Assembly (NCBI GenBank): GCA_934631985.1
Contig: CAKTYE010000021.1
Coordinates: forward strand, 1 to 35,225
DNA from: an uncultured Clostridia bacterium
GTDB lineage: Bacteria; Bacillota; Clostridia; Christensenellales; Aristaeellaceae
Reading direction: 5' to 3'
DNA length: 35,225 bases
Shown piece after piece: positions 14,704-23,354 of this stretch; position 1 is the first letter of the stretch; every line of letters begins with the position of its first letter. The position numbers were made by a program, and so were the translations under genes. The notes beneath the pieces are model-generated. The model worked only from the letters and a program-made list of their open reading frames with translations, was not told the DNA's origin and ran no database searches.

Positions 14704-15723
14704 ATGAAAATCTATACCATCCGCGATATTGCACAGCTGGCGGGCGTTAGCGTGACAACGGTGTCGCGGGTGCTGAATCATCGCCCCGACGTAAATGCCG
14801 CCACCCGTGAAAAGGTGGAGCGCGTCATGGCGGATTGCAACTTCGTGGGCAATGCCAATGCCCGCAGCCTGAAGCAATTGGACGGCGAGGTTGCCGCGCT
14901 GATCCTGCGCGGGCGCTCGAATCCCTTCCTCAGTGCGCTAGCGGAGACCATGCTGCAATTTGCCACAGGCGCATCCGTCAGCTTCCTGATGGAATCCATC
15001 GACGAAAAGGATGATGAATTTCAGACGGCGCTGCGGCTGATGCACGAAAAGCGTGCCAAGGGCTTCATCTTTATGGGCAGCCGACTGGACGAGCGTGCCG
15101 ACGTGCTGCGCGGGCTGGACGTGCCGATGGTGTTTGCCACGGTGAACGCAGCGAACGCGAGCCTCACGCGGGCCTCGTCGGTGTGTATCGATGATCGGCG
15201 CATGGGCCGCGCGGCAATGGAGACGCTGATCTTTGCGGGGCATGAGCGCATTGCGGTGTTCGGCGGCAGCCGAACCCAGGGCGACGGCCTGGCGGATCGT
15301 TATCTGGGCGCACGGGACGCATGCCTGGCTGCAAATATCCCGTGGGATGAAAGCCGTTACATTGAAACACGGTTCTCCCTGCAGGATGCTTACAACGCGG
15401 CGCGAAACTTTTTCGCCACGCGGGGGGACACCACGGCAGCGTTCGCCATGAGCGACCTGGTCGCCATGGGCGTGATCCGCGCCCTGCGGGATATGGGCAA
15501 GCGGGTACCGGAAGACGTAAGCGTCGTCGGCTTCGACGGTGTGGAGATGGGCAAATATTTTGTTCCGCGGCTTTCCACCATCGAGCAGCCCCAGGAGGAG
15601 ATCGCGCGGCAAAGCGTCGACGTGCTGCTGGACATGATGGAGCATAACGGTCCAGTCCGTCATTTGACGGTGGAAGCGACCCCGGTACGCCGGGAATCGG
15701 TGGCTCCGCCCCGGCGGCGCTGA
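14704..15723 (+). CDS. LacI-family regulator of the maltodextrin locus
   Basis: A 339-residue repressor. The N-terminal helix-turn-helix TIRDIAQLAGVSVTTVSRVLN (residues about 5-25) and hinge helix are followed by a periplasmic-binding-protein-like effector domain, with the closing motifs VPEDVSVVGFDGVEMGKYF and PRLSTIEQP. The ATG follows GGAGGCGGAAGC. It lies immediately upstream of the sugar-binding protein and behind a consensus promoter with a tandem LacI operator, so it very probably controls itself and the import genes in response to maltose or maltodextrin (inference from context, as in MalR). Only 72 bases separate it from the binding-protein gene, with no second clear promoter. Confidence 0.92.
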   Translation: MKIYTIRDIAQLAGVSVTTVSRVLNHRPDVNAATREKVERVMADCNFVGNANARSLKQLDGEVAALILRGRSNPFLSALAETMLQFATGASVSFLMESIDEKDDEFQTALRLMHEKRAKGFIFMGSRLDERADVLRGLDVPMVFATVNAANASLTRASSVCIDDRRMGRAAMETLIFAGHERIAVFGGSRTQGDGLADRYLGARDACLAANIPWDESRYIETRFSLQDAYNAARNFFATRGDTTAAFAMSDLVAMGVIRALRDMGKRVPEDVSVVGFDGVEMGKYFVPRLSTIEQPQEEIARQSVDVLLDMMEHNGPVRHLTVEATPVRRESVAPPRRR

Positions 15724-15750
15724 CCGCTCCGCAACATAATTTGCACTCAG

Positions 15751-15771
15751 CGCGGAAAAAATACTTCCGCG
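15751..15771 (+). promoter_or_regulatory. Stem-loop in the malE leader
   Basis: CGCGGAA (15751-15757) pairs with TTCCGCG (15765-15771), 15 bases before the AAGGAGGAAC ribosome site. It may stabilise or mark a processed 5' end of the binding-protein message, which usually needs higher expression than the permease genes. Confidence 0.45.
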
Positions 15772-15795
15772 TGAGAATAAAAGGAGGAACTTTCC

Positions 15796-17016
15796 ATGAA
15801 GAAGATCCTTTCTCTGGTGCTGGCGCTGTGCATGGTGCTGTCTCTGTGCTCCTGCGCGCTGGCGGAAGACGTCACCCTGACCGTTTGGGTCGGCGACAAT
15901 CAGGACATCGAGTGGATCAACGGCGTGATTGAAAACTTCAAGGCCGCGCATCCCGAAAACAACTACACCATCAACGTGGGCGTGCAGACCGAGGGCGACT
16001 GCTCCAAGGTTGTGCTGAACGACCCCACTGCGGCGGCTGATGTGTTCACCTTCGCGGACGACCAGTTCAACAGCCTGATGAACGGCGGCGCGCTGCAGCA
16101 GGTGATGGACGGCGCGGACGACATCATCGCAGCCAACGGCGGCGCGGATGCTCCCGTTGTGCAGGCTGCCAGCCACGATGGCGCGCTGTATGCCTATCCT
16201 GCGACCGCTTCCAACGGCTACTTCATGTTCTACAACAAGGAGTACTTCACCGAGGAAGACGTGCAGACCCTGGACGCCATGATGGCGAAGGCCGCTGCCG
16301 TCGGCAAGTACGTTGGCTTCCCCATGAGCGACGGCTGGTACTTCTACAGCTGGTTCAAGGGCGCGGGTCTGGATATGCACGTCAATGAAGACGGCGTGAC
16401 CAACTCCTGCAACTGGAACGCGACCGACACCCCCATCACCGGTGTGCAGGTTGTGGAAGCCCTGCTGGCTGTGGCTGCCAACCCCGGCTTCAAGGAAGCT
16501 AATTCCGATCCCTTTGTGGCTGGCGTAAAGGACGGCTCCATCATCGCCGGTGTATCCGGCACCTGGAACGCTAAGGTGGCTGCTGACGCCTGGGGCGATG
16601 ACTATGCCGCCACCAAGTTGCCCACCTACACTGTGGCTGGTCAGCAAGTGCAGATGTCTTCCTTCGCCGGCTTCAAGCTGGTAGGCGTGAATCCCTACTC
16701 CGAGAATGTGGGTGCCGCCATGGACTTCGCCGCTTACATGACCAACGAGGAGAGCCAGATGAGCCGCTTCGAGCTGCGCTCCGAGGGTCCCTCCAATGTG
16801 AAGGCCGCTTCCTCTGAGGAAGTGCAGAAGAACCCCGCCATCGCCGCGCTGGCTGCTCAGGCTGCCTACGCTGACGTGCAGCGTGTGGGCAACAAGTATT
16901 GGGACTCCGCAGCTGCCCTGGGCAAGATCATCGTCAACGGCAATCCCGATGGTACCGACCTGCAGACCCTGCTGGACAACTGCGTGGCTGGCATCACCGC
17001 CGCTGCGGATCAATAA
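15796..17016 (+). CDS. malE: Maltodextrin ABC transporter, sugar-binding protein
   Basis: A 406-residue extracellular solute-binding protein, family 1. The signal peptide MKKILSLVLALCMVLSLCSC has Cys18 and Cys20; LCSC is a passable lipobox, though ALAED right after it could also be a type I signal peptidase site. The mature part begins VTLTVWVGDNQDIEWI, the usual start of this fold, and contains the WYFYSWFKGAG segment where sugar-binding aromatic residues lie. Its place between a LacI regulator and MalF/MalG permeases, with amylase, malQ and phosphorylase following, marks maltose or maltodextrin as ligand. A strong terminator follows, probably lowering expression of the permeases relative to this protein. 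Confidence 0.92.
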   Translation: MKKILSLVLALCMVLSLCSCALAEDVTLTVWVGDNQDIEWINGVIENFKAAHPENNYTINVGVQTEGDCSKVVLNDPTAAADVFTFADDQFNSLMNGGALQQVMDGADDIIAANGGADAPVVQAASHDGALYAYPATASNGYFMFYNKEYFTEEDVQTLDAMMAKAAAVGKYVGFPMSDGWYFYSWFKGAGLDMHVNEDGVTNSCNWNATDTPITGVQVVEALLAVAANPGFKEANSDPFVAGVKDGSIIAGVSGTWNAKVAADAWGDDYAATKLPTYTVAGQQVQMSSFAGFKLVGVNPYSENVGAAMDFAAYMTNEESQMSRFELRSEGPSNVKAASSEEVQKNPAIAALAAQAAYADVQRVGNKYWDSAAALGKIIVNGNPDGTDLQTLLDNCVAGITAAADQ

Positions 17017-17045
17017 TTCCAGCTTCATCCCTTTAGCGACTTAAG

Positions 17046-17085
17046 CCGCCCCGCCCGCCGGGTTTCCCGCGGCGGGGCGGTTTTT
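17046..17085 (+). terminator. Partial terminator between malE and malF
   Basis: A very GC-rich stem (CCGCCCCGC with GCGGGGCGG, inner CGGG/CCCG) is followed by TTTTT. As the permease genes have no evident promoter of their own, it probably attenuates rather than stops the operon. Confidence 0.85.
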
Positions 17086-17135
17086 CGCCGCATAGCTATG
17101 ATGTTTCCAATCCATACGTAAGGAGCGCGGGCGCA

Positions 17136-18608
17136 ATGGAAAAGAATGCAAGCAGGCAGGCCGCCCCGGCGAAAAAGCCCGGGATCGTCCGTTTCTTTGC
17201 TGCCATCGGAGTCTACTTGTCGGGGCTGGTCAGGGACTTTGTGGAGGGCGACGTTTGGGTCAAGCTGTCAGCGCTCCTGTGGGGCAGCAGCTGTGTGGCC
17301 CGTAAGCAATACCTGAAGGGTATTCTGCTGACGGTTCTCGAAGCGCTGTTCTGCTACTTCATCCCGGTCGTTTTCTGGCCCTACATGAGCAAGCTGGACA
17401 CCCTGGGTACGGTGCAGCAGCAAAAGGTTTACAACCCGGAAACCCGAAAGAACGAATTTAACGACTACGACAACTCCTTCCTCATTCTGCTGTTTGGCGT
17501 GATCGGCTGCGTGCTGCTGCTGATCGCTGTTGTCATGTGGGTGCGCAACATTCGCGCGGCCCGCGAGGTGGAGGTTCGCGCCAAGTCCGGCAAGCATGTT
17601 AATTCCTTCATGGATGACCTGCGGGACTGCGTGGGCAAAAAGTTCCACCGCACGCTGCTGACCCTGCCTGTGCTGGGCGTGACGTGCTTCACCCTCATTC
17701 CCCTGATCGTGATGATTCTCATCGCGTTCACCAATTACGACCGAAATCATCTGGTCCCAGCCAAGCTTTTCACCTGGGTGGGCCTGAATAACTTCAACAC
17801 GCTGCTTAACATGACCGCGGACAGCACCTTTGCCTACGCCTTCGGCAATGTACTGGCCTGGACGCTGATCTGGGCTGTGGTGGCAACGTTCACCTGCTAC
17901 TTCGGCGGCATTCTGCTGGCCATGTTTATCAATAACAAAAACACCAAGGGCAAGAAGTTCTGGCGCACCTGCTTCATGGTCGCCATTGCGGTGCCGCAGT
18001 TCGTCAGCCTGCTGCTGGTGCGCAACTTCTTTGCGGACGCGGGCATTGTAAACACCATCTGTAAGAACATCGGCCTGACCAACTGGCTCTACAGTGTTGG
18101 CGCGATCCCCACGGCAAACTTCATTCCCTTCCTGACGCACCCGGCATGGGCGCGGCCCATGATCATTCTCATCAACATCTGGGTCGGCGTACCGTATCAG
18201 ATGCTGATCGCCACGGGCATTCTGATGAACATCCCCGGCGAGCTGCTGGAAAGCGCGAAGATCGACGGTGCAAATGCCTGGCAGTCCTTCAAGTCCATCA
18301 CCATGCCCTACATCCTGTTTGTCACCGGGCCGAGCCTGGTGAACTCCATCGTCAGCAACATCAACAACTTCAACGTCATCTATCTGCTGAGCAAGGATGT
18401 GTACACCACCTCCGACCAGCTGATGGCAAACGCCAACGCCAACGAGGTGGACCTGCTGGTCACCTGGCTGTACCGTCTGACGCAGGATCAGAGCAACTAC
18501 AAGATGGCCTCCGTCATTGGTATTCTGGTGTTTGTGGTCTGCGCCATTCTGACGCTGGTTGCCTTCAACCGCATGACTAAGGGCGATAAGGAGGAGAATT
18601 TCCAATGA
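17136..18608 (+). CDS. malF: Maltodextrin ABC permease, MalF type
   Basis: A 490-residue membrane protein. The long N-terminal part has an early hydrophobic segment (YLKGILLTVLEALFCYFIPV), a short extracytoplasmic stretch and another helix (LLFGVIGCVLLLIAVVMW), as in MalF-type subunits. The binding-protein-dependent permease domain follows, with the EAA loop ESAKIDGANAWQSFKSITMP that docks the ATPase. It carries maltodextrin handed over by the binding protein. AAGGAG lies 10 bases before the ATG. Its stop overlaps the malG start by 4 bases. No ATPase gene is present in the operon, so a shared MsmX-like ATPase from elsewhere is likely (inference). Confidence 0.92.
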   Translation: MEKNASRQAAPAKKPGIVRFFAAIGVYLSGLVRDFVEGDVWVKLSALLWGSSCVARKQYLKGILLTVLEALFCYFIPVVFWPYMSKLDTLGTVQQQKVYNPETRKNEFNDYDNSFLILLFGVIGCVLLLIAVVMWVRNIRAAREVEVRAKSGKHVNSFMDDLRDCVGKKFHRTLLTLPVLGVTCFTLIPLIVMILIAFTNYDRNHLVPAKLFTWVGLNNFNTLLNMTADSTFAYAFGNVLAWTLIWAVVATFTCYFGGILLAMFINNKNTKGKKFWRTCFMVAIAVPQFVSLLLVRNFFADAGIVNTICKNIGLTNWLYSVGAIPTANFIPFLTHPAWARPMIILINIWVGVPYQMLIATGILMNIPGELLESAKIDGANAWQSFKSITMPYILFVTGPSLVNSIVSNINNFNVIYLLSKDVYTTSDQLMANANANEVDLLVTWLYRLTQDQSNYKMASVIGILVFVVCAILTLVAFNRMTKGDKEENFQ

Positions 18609-19456
18609 AAACCGCGAAAGTTCTTCGTCAGATCGGCCGTCATCTGGTGCTGACGCTGCTGGCTGTGTTCTGGCTGATCCCGATTTTGTGGCTGGTGGTC
18701 ACCTCCTTTGGTGTGGACAAGGGGCCGAACCTGTCCACCTTCTTTCCCAAGGCGTACACGCTGGACAACTACAAGGCGATCCTGTTCCCGGGCAGCGACA
18801 CGGTGAATCAGTTTCCCCAGTGGTTTGCCAACACGTTCTTCATTGCCATCTGCACCTGCGTCATTTCCAGCATGTTTGTGCTGATGGTAGCCTATGCCAT
18901 GAGCTGCATGCGCTTCAAGGCGCGCAAGCCGCTGATGAACGTCGCCATCATCATGAACCTGTTCCCCGGCTTCCTGTCCATGATCGCGGTGTACTTCATT
19001 CTGAAGAACCTGAACCTGACCAACTCCATGTGGGGTCTGGTAATCGTCTACTCCGCCGGTTCAGGCCTGGGCTATCTGATCGCCAAGGGCTTCTTTGACA
19101 CCATTTCGAAGTCCCTGCGTGAGGCCGCCTATCTGGAGGGCGCGAACGAGTTCACCGTTTTCTGGAAGATCATCATTCCCCTGTCGAAGCCCATCATTGT
19201 GTACACGGTCATCAATTCCTTCCTGGCCCCCTGGATGGACTTCATCTTTGCCTCCATCATGCTTAACAGCGGCATCAGCGCGCAAAAGACCGTTGCGCTG
19301 GGTCTGTTCGCCATGGTGGATAAGGTAAACCGCAACAACTACTTCGCGCAGTTCTGCGCCGGCGGCGTGATCGTCTCCATCCCGATCTCGATCCTGTTCG
19401 TCATCATGCAGAAGTTCTACGTCGAAGGCATCACCGGCGGCTCCGTGAAGGGCTAA
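18605..19456 (+). CDS. malG: Maltodextrin ABC permease, MalG type
   Basis: A 283-residue permease with six predicted membrane helices. It begins with a short cytoplasmic tail and the helix LVLTLLAVFWLIPILWLVVT; the EAA loop is EAAYLEGANEFTVFWKIIIP, the ATPase contact. The C-terminus KFYVEGITGGSVKG is the standard MalG ending. It is translationally coupled to malF through an ATGA overlap, and its ribosome site AAGGAGGAG lies in the end of malF. The transport operon stops here; 38 bases later begins the inverted repeat element that separates it from the amylase. Confidence 0.94.
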   Translation: MKTAKVLRQIGRHLVLTLLAVFWLIPILWLVVTSFGVDKGPNLSTFFPKAYTLDNYKAILFPGSDTVNQFPQWFANTFFIAICTCVISSMFVLMVAYAMSCMRFKARKPLMNVAIIMNLFPGFLSMIAVYFILKNLNLTNSMWGLVIVYSAGSGLGYLIAKGFFDTISKSLREAAYLEGANEFTVFWKIIIPLSKPIIVYTVINSFLAPWMDFIFASIMLNSGISAQKTVALGLFAMVDKVNRNNYFAQFCAGGVIVSIPISILFVIMQKFYVEGITGGSVKG

Positions 19457-19479
19457 GGTGGACGGGTGTGATGCGAGGG

Positions 19480-19678
19480 AGGCTGCTTCTGTGTTAGGGT
19501 AACACCGCACCATGGCGCGGCAACGCTGACGGGTGCCTTTGCACCATCTGCTTTGTGCAAAAATCTCGATTTACATCCAGTAAACCTTCGATTTTTGCAC
19601 TTCGCAACTGGCACAAAATCCCCTCGTCATGGTTCAGCGTTACCCTAAAAGCCCCTCCCTCGCGCTCCCTCCCGAAGA
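19480..19678. mobile_element. MITE-like element, left copy
   Basis: The core 19494-19648 (155 bp) has imperfect 21-bp terminal inverted repeats: TTAGGGTAACACCGCACCATG at the left, and the right end reverse-complements to TTAGGGTAACGCTGAACCATG. Inside, GTGCAAAAATC pairs with the CGATTTTTGCAC side of a long hairpin. The flanks GAGGCTGCTTCTGTG and CCTCGCGCTCCCTCCCGAAG are shared with the empty form at 10328. A second copy in opposite orientation lies at 21621-21832. It encodes no protein. Confidence 0.85.
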
Positions 19679-19688
19679 CCGAAGGTTT

Positions 19689-19733
19689 CCAAAGGGCGAT
19701 CGGAAAGCCCTTTGGTCGCCTCCGCAGAGGCGA
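19689..19733. repeat. Paired hairpins before the amylase gene
   Basis: CCAAAGGGC/GCCCTTTGG (19689-19715) is followed at once by TCGCCTC-CGCA-GAGGCGA (19716-19733). They lie 30 bases before the amylase ribosome site and belong to the same type of repeat as those at 10508 and 21440. Confidence 0.65.
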
Positions 19734-19775
19734 AACCCCTGCTGGAATAAAAGCAAGTAAAAAGGAGAATCTACT

Positions 19776-21299
19776 ATGCGCCCAAAGATCCCTCACCTGA
19801 TAGCAATCATGTGTGCCATAGCCCTCCCTTTTACCACCTGTGCCGCAGCAGAAAGCACCCCTTCCCCTGCCAGCGGCGTGACCTACGAGATCTTCGTTGC
19901 CTCCTTCAACGACCATAACGGCGATGGCTGCGGCGACCTCCTGGGCATCGTGGACAAGCTGGACTACCTCACCTCCCTGGGTGTGGATACCCTGTGGCTC
20001 ATGCCCATTCACCCCTCCCCCAGCTACCACAAATACGACGTAACCGATTACGATACCATCGACCCCGCCTATGGCACACTGGAGGACTTTGAAGCCCTCA
20101 TTGCTGCCTGTCAGGAGCGCGGCATTGCCGTGATGCTCGACCTGGTGGTCAATCACACCAGCAATCAGCACCCCTGGTTCCAGGCCGCCTGCAAGGCCCT
20201 TGCCGCAGGCACGGACAGCCCCTATACCAGCTGGTACAATTTCACCCAGACCCCCGGCGACGGCTACCATGCCGTTCCCGGCGCAGACGGCTGGTACTAT
20301 GAAGGCCGCTTCGGCGACCACATGCCCGACCTGAATCTGGACAATGCCGAGGTTCGTACGGAAATCGCGCGTATCATGACGCTGTGGCAAAGCCGCGGCG
20401 TAAAGGGCTTCCGCCTGGATGCCGTAACCAGCTACTACACCGGGGCCAACACCTCCAACACAGAGTTCCTGCGCTTTCTGACGGAAACCGCCAAGGCCAA
20501 CGACCCGGATTGCTATCTGGTGGGCGAGGTGTGGGCGGACGAAGCGACCATCCTCAGTCTGTATGCCAGCGGTATCGACAGCCTGTTTAACTTCCCCGCT
20601 GCGGACAGCACAGGCACCCTGCTGAAGGCTGCGTTAAAGGGCAGCGGTGCAACGGTCGCCGCCCGCCTTGCGGACTGGCAGGCGCGTGTTCACGCGGTGA
20701 ACCCAAGCGCACAGGATGCGCCCTTCCTGACCAACCATGACATGGGCCGCGCGGCTGGCCCCCTGCGGCTGGGACTTGCGCAGGAAAAAGCTGCCGCCAT
20801 GCTGTATCTGCTGCTGCCGGGCCGTCCCACGGTTTACTACGGCGAGGAGCTGGGCATGACCGGCTCTGGGCGAGACGAGAATAAGCGTCTGCCCATGCTG
20901 TGGAGTGCCGAGGACACGGCAGCGCTGTGCAATGCTCCTGCCGACGCTGACCAGAAGCAGCGGCTCAAGGCAGGTGTGGACGTGCAGGATGCCGATCCGG
21001 ACAGTCTGCTGAACTGCTACCGCGCGGTGATCGCGCTGCGGAAGCAGGCCCCTGTGCTGACCCATGGCATCATGACCGCCGTGGATACCGGGAACGATGC
21101 AGTATGCTGCTATCGCGTAACAGACGGCACGGAAACGGTGCTGGTGGCGGTGAATGCTTCGGAATCGGAAACGATTACTGTGACATTGCCGGAGCTGGCG
21201 CAGGCAGACATGCTGGGCAGCTATGGACAGGTGGAAATCCTTTCAGAAAACACATTGACAATGCCGCCTGTTTCCTGTATGATTTTGCGCGTAAGATGA
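19776..21299 (+). CDS. Secreted GH13 alpha-amylase
   Basis: A 507-residue glycoside hydrolase of family 13. An N-terminal signal (LIAIMCAIALPFTTCAAAES) targets it outside; Cys22 might be lipidated but the FTTC box is weak, and AAA could be a normal cleavage site. The (beta/alpha)8 barrel shows region I DLVVNHTS, region II GFRLDAVTS with nucleophile D215, region III GEVW with acid/base E251, and region IV LTNHD with D322. It probably trims starch or maltodextrin for the adjacent importer. A short C-terminal beta domain ends the protein. AAGGAG lies 7 bases before the ATG. The gene lies between two inverted MITE-like copies, so it may be a later insertion into the mal locus. Confidence 0.92.
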   Translation: MRPKIPHLIAIMCAIALPFTTCAAAESTPSPASGVTYEIFVASFNDHNGDGCGDLLGIVDKLDYLTSLGVDTLWLMPIHPSPSYHKYDVTDYDTIDPAYGTLEDFEALIAACQERGIAVMLDLVVNHTSNQHPWFQAACKALAAGTDSPYTSWYNFTQTPGDGYHAVPGADGWYYEGRFGDHMPDLNLDNAEVRTEIARIMTLWQSRGVKGFRLDAVTSYYTGANTSNTEFLRFLTETAKANDPDCYLVGEVWADEATILSLYASGIDSLFNFPAADSTGTLLKAALKGSGATVAARLADWQARVHAVNPSAQDAPFLTNHDMGRAAGPLRLGLAQEKAAAMLYLLLPGRPTVYYGEELGMTGSGRDENKRLPMLWSAEDTAALCNAPADADQKQRLKAGVDVQDADPDSLLNCYRAVIALRKQAPVLTHGIMTAVDTGNDAVCCYRVTDGTETVLVAVNASESETITVTLPELAQADMLGSYGQVEILSENTLTMPPVSCMILRVR

Positions 21300-21325
21300 T
21301 GCGGGTGCATAACCCGCATTTTCTT
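21299..21325 (+). terminator. Terminator of the amylase gene
   Basis: ATGCGGGT (21299-21306) pairs with ACCCGCAT (21312-21319), followed by TTTCTT. The stem begins in the last base of the stop codon. Confidence 0.75.
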
Positions 21326-21333
21326 AAGGATAT

Positions 21334-21351
21334 ATTGGAAACGTTTCCAAT
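21334..21351. promoter_or_regulatory. Perfect 18-bp LacI-type palindrome
   Basis: ATTGGAAACGTTTCCAAT is perfectly palindromic around CG, as LacI-family and CcpA operators are. It differs from the tandem sites at 14647 and departs from the cre consensus at the W positions, so the protein that binds is uncertain. It lies 522 bases before malQ, with repeats in between. Confidence 0.6.
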
Positions 21352-21409
21352 GCGATGTTGTGACGGGAAAGTTCAGCAGCGTACAGGAGACTGCGGCAGG
21401 GGAGTTTAT

Positions 21410-21545
21410 CCTCCACCAGCCGCCTGGGCGGCTGGTTCCCCTCCTTCTGCGGAAGGAGGCGAGCGCTGGCGCGGGGCGCGGCTTGCGGCAAGACCTCATC
21501 CGTCGCTGCGGCGACACCTTCCCCAGAGGGGAAGGCTTGCAGGCT
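21410..21545. repeat. Cluster of interspersed hairpin repeats
   Basis: ACCAGCCGCC/GGCGGCTGGT (21415-21436), CCTCCTTC-TGCG-GAAGGAGG (21440-21459) and CCTTCCCC/GGGGAAGG (21527-21545). The first two match, in inverted order, the element at 10590-10643. No gene is evident between 21300 and 21872; this cluster, the palindrome at 21334 and the element at 21621 account for most of that gap. Confidence 0.65.
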
Positions 21546-21620
21546 TCCTGCTTCGTGCATTCTCCGTTACAGATTTTGGAACGTTTATAAGGGACGACCC
21601 CTTAGCACTACCCCCAGCTG

Positions 21621-21832
21621 ATCTTCGGGAGGGAGCGCGAGGGAGGTGCTTTTAGGGTAACGGCGTACCATGACGCGGTACGATGACGAGGGGATTTTGT
21701 GCCAGCTGCAAAGTGCAAAAATCGAGGGTTTACTGGATGTAAATCGAGATTTTTGCACAAAGCAGATAGTGCAAAAGCACCCGGCAGTGTTGCTACGACA
21801 TGGTGCAGCGTTACCCTAACACAGAAGCAGCC
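21621..21832. mobile_element. MITE-like element, right copy (inverted)
   Basis: The core 21652-21819 (168 bp) again begins TTAGGGTAAC and ends TTACCCTAA. Read on the minus strand it matches the left copy along its length, including GCAAAAATCTCGATTTACAT and the flanks CTTCTGTG and CCTCGCGCTCCCTCCCGAAG. It is 13 bp longer than the left copy because of a small insertion near one end. It stops 40 bases before the malQ start and so provides or replaces the malQ leader. Confidence 0.85.
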
Positions 21833-21872
21833 TTCCACGCTCACCCCTTCCCTCATTGAAAGGTTGTATAGC

Positions 21873-23354
21873 ATGCGGCGAAGTGGAACTTTGATGCACA
21901 TCAGCTCCCTGCCGGGAGCAGGCGGCATCGGCAGCATGGGCAAGGAAGCCTATGCGTTCGCGGATTTTTTGAAGGCCAGCGGCATGAGCGTTTGGCAGGT
22001 GCTGCCGCTGGGGCCTACGGGGTACGGGGAAAGCCCGTATCAGTCCTCCAGCGTGTTTGCGGGCAATCCTATGCTCATCTCCTGCCCGCGCCTGCGGGAG
22101 GAAGGGCTGCTGGACTACGATGATGCGGAGGAATACGTTCCTGCGCGTGAGGATCGCGTGGACTACGACGCGGTGCGCTCACATAAGGAAGCGCTGCTGC
22201 GAAAATGCTTCCAGCAGTCCGAGTGCAAGCTCCAAAACGAATTGAAGGCCTTTGCACAGGAAAATGCCTGGGTAGAGGACTTTGCGCTGTTCACCGCCCT
22301 GAAGGGATGCTTTGGCGGGGTCATGTGGACACAGTGGCCCGATGCGGGGGCGCGCATGCGTCAGCCTGACGCACTGGCAAAGTATCGCAGGGAGCTGGAT
22401 GAAGAAGTCCGCTACCACCTGTTCTGCCAATACCTGTTCTTCCGCCAGTGGATGGCGCTGAAGAAGTATTGTAACGCCCAGGGTATCGACCTGTTCGGCG
22501 ATATGCCCATCTACGTTGCGGAGGACAGCGCCGATACCTGGACGCACCCCGAGGTATTCCAGCTGGATAAGAACCGCGTGCCCACCCGGGTGGCGGGCGT
22601 TCCGCCGGACTATTTCTCCGCGGACGGTCAGCTTTGGGGAAACCCGCTGTACCGCTGGACATGGCTGCGGTTCCACGGCTACGGCTGGTGGGTGGAGCGC
22701 ATGCGCGCCATGGGCCGCATGTATGACATGATCCGCATCGACCACTTCATCGGCTTCGCCAATTACTACTCCATCCCCCACGGCGCACCCAACGCCCGCA
22801 GCGGCAAGTGGATCATCGGCCCCGGCAAAAGCCTGTTCCGCACCTTCCGCAAAAAGCTGCCGGGATTGAACATTGTGGCGGAGGATCTGGGCTGCGTCAA
22901 CGACCGGGTGCGGCGGCTGCTGCGCTTTGTGGGGTATCCGGGCATGCGGGTGCTGTCCTTCGGCTTCGGCGGGGACGATGATAATCCCCACCTGCCCCAG
23001 CACTATGTGACCAACAGCGTGGTCTATACCGGCACCCACGATAACGATACCGTGGGCGGCTGGATCGCCACTGCCGATGAAAAGTCCCTTCAGCAGGCGA
23101 AAAAGCTGCTGGGCTTTGAAAAGAACGAGGACGGCCCCTGGGCCTTTAATCGCGCCGTGATGATGAGCCGCGCCGATACGGCCATGCTGCCCATGCAGGA
23201 CGTGCTGTCCCTGGGCGGCGAGGCACGGATGAACCGGCCCGGCACCATCGGCGGCAACTGGATGTGGCGCATGCTGCCCGGTGCGGCAACGCCCGCCCTG
23301 GCTGCACGCCTGAAAGCCCTGAACGAAGAAAGCGACAGGAGGATGAAACAATGA
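21873..23354 (+). CDS. malQ: 4-alpha-glucanotransferase (amylomaltase)
   Basis: A 493-residue GH77 enzyme that transfers maltosyl and longer units between maltodextrins, releasing glucose and longer chains for the phosphorylase. It starts with the family phrase MRRSGTLMHISSLPGAGGIG, then LGPTGYGESPYQ. Catalytic residues: D290 in RIDHF, E337 in VAEDLG and D390 in THDND. I chose the ATG at 21873 (AAAGG 10 bases upstream) because the frame further upstream lies in the MITE-like element. The stop overlaps the phosphorylase start (ATGA), so both are translated together. No clear promoter is visible in the repeat-filled DNA upstream. Confidence 0.94.
   Translation: MRRSGTLMHISSLPGAGGIGSMGKEAYAFADFLKASGMSVWQVLPLGPTGYGESPYQSSSVFAGNPMLISCPRLREEGLLDYDDAEEYVPAREDRVDYDAVRSHKEALLRKCFQQSECKLQNELKAFAQENAWVEDFALFTALKGCFGGVMWTQWPDAGARMRQPDALAKYRRELDEEVRYHLFCQYLFFRQWMALKKYCNAQGIDLFGDMPIYVAEDSADTWTHPEVFQLDKNRVPTRVAGVPPDYFSADGQLWGNPLYRWTWLRFHGYGWWVERMRAMGRMYDMIRIDHFIGFANYYSIPHGAPNARSGKWIIGPGKSLFRTFRKKLPGLNIVAEDLGCVNDRVRRLLRFVGYPGMRVLSFGFGGDDDNPHLPQHYVTNSVVYTGTHDNDTVGGWIATADEKSLQQAKKLLGFEKNEDGPWAFNRAVMMSRADTAMLPMQDVLSLGGEARMNRPGTIGGNWMWRMLPGAATPALAARLKALNEESDRRMKQ

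Noticed and set aside
21699..21872. An N-terminal extension of MalQ
   Set aside because: The extra 58 residues would come from the MITE-like element, and the protein starts normally at 21873.
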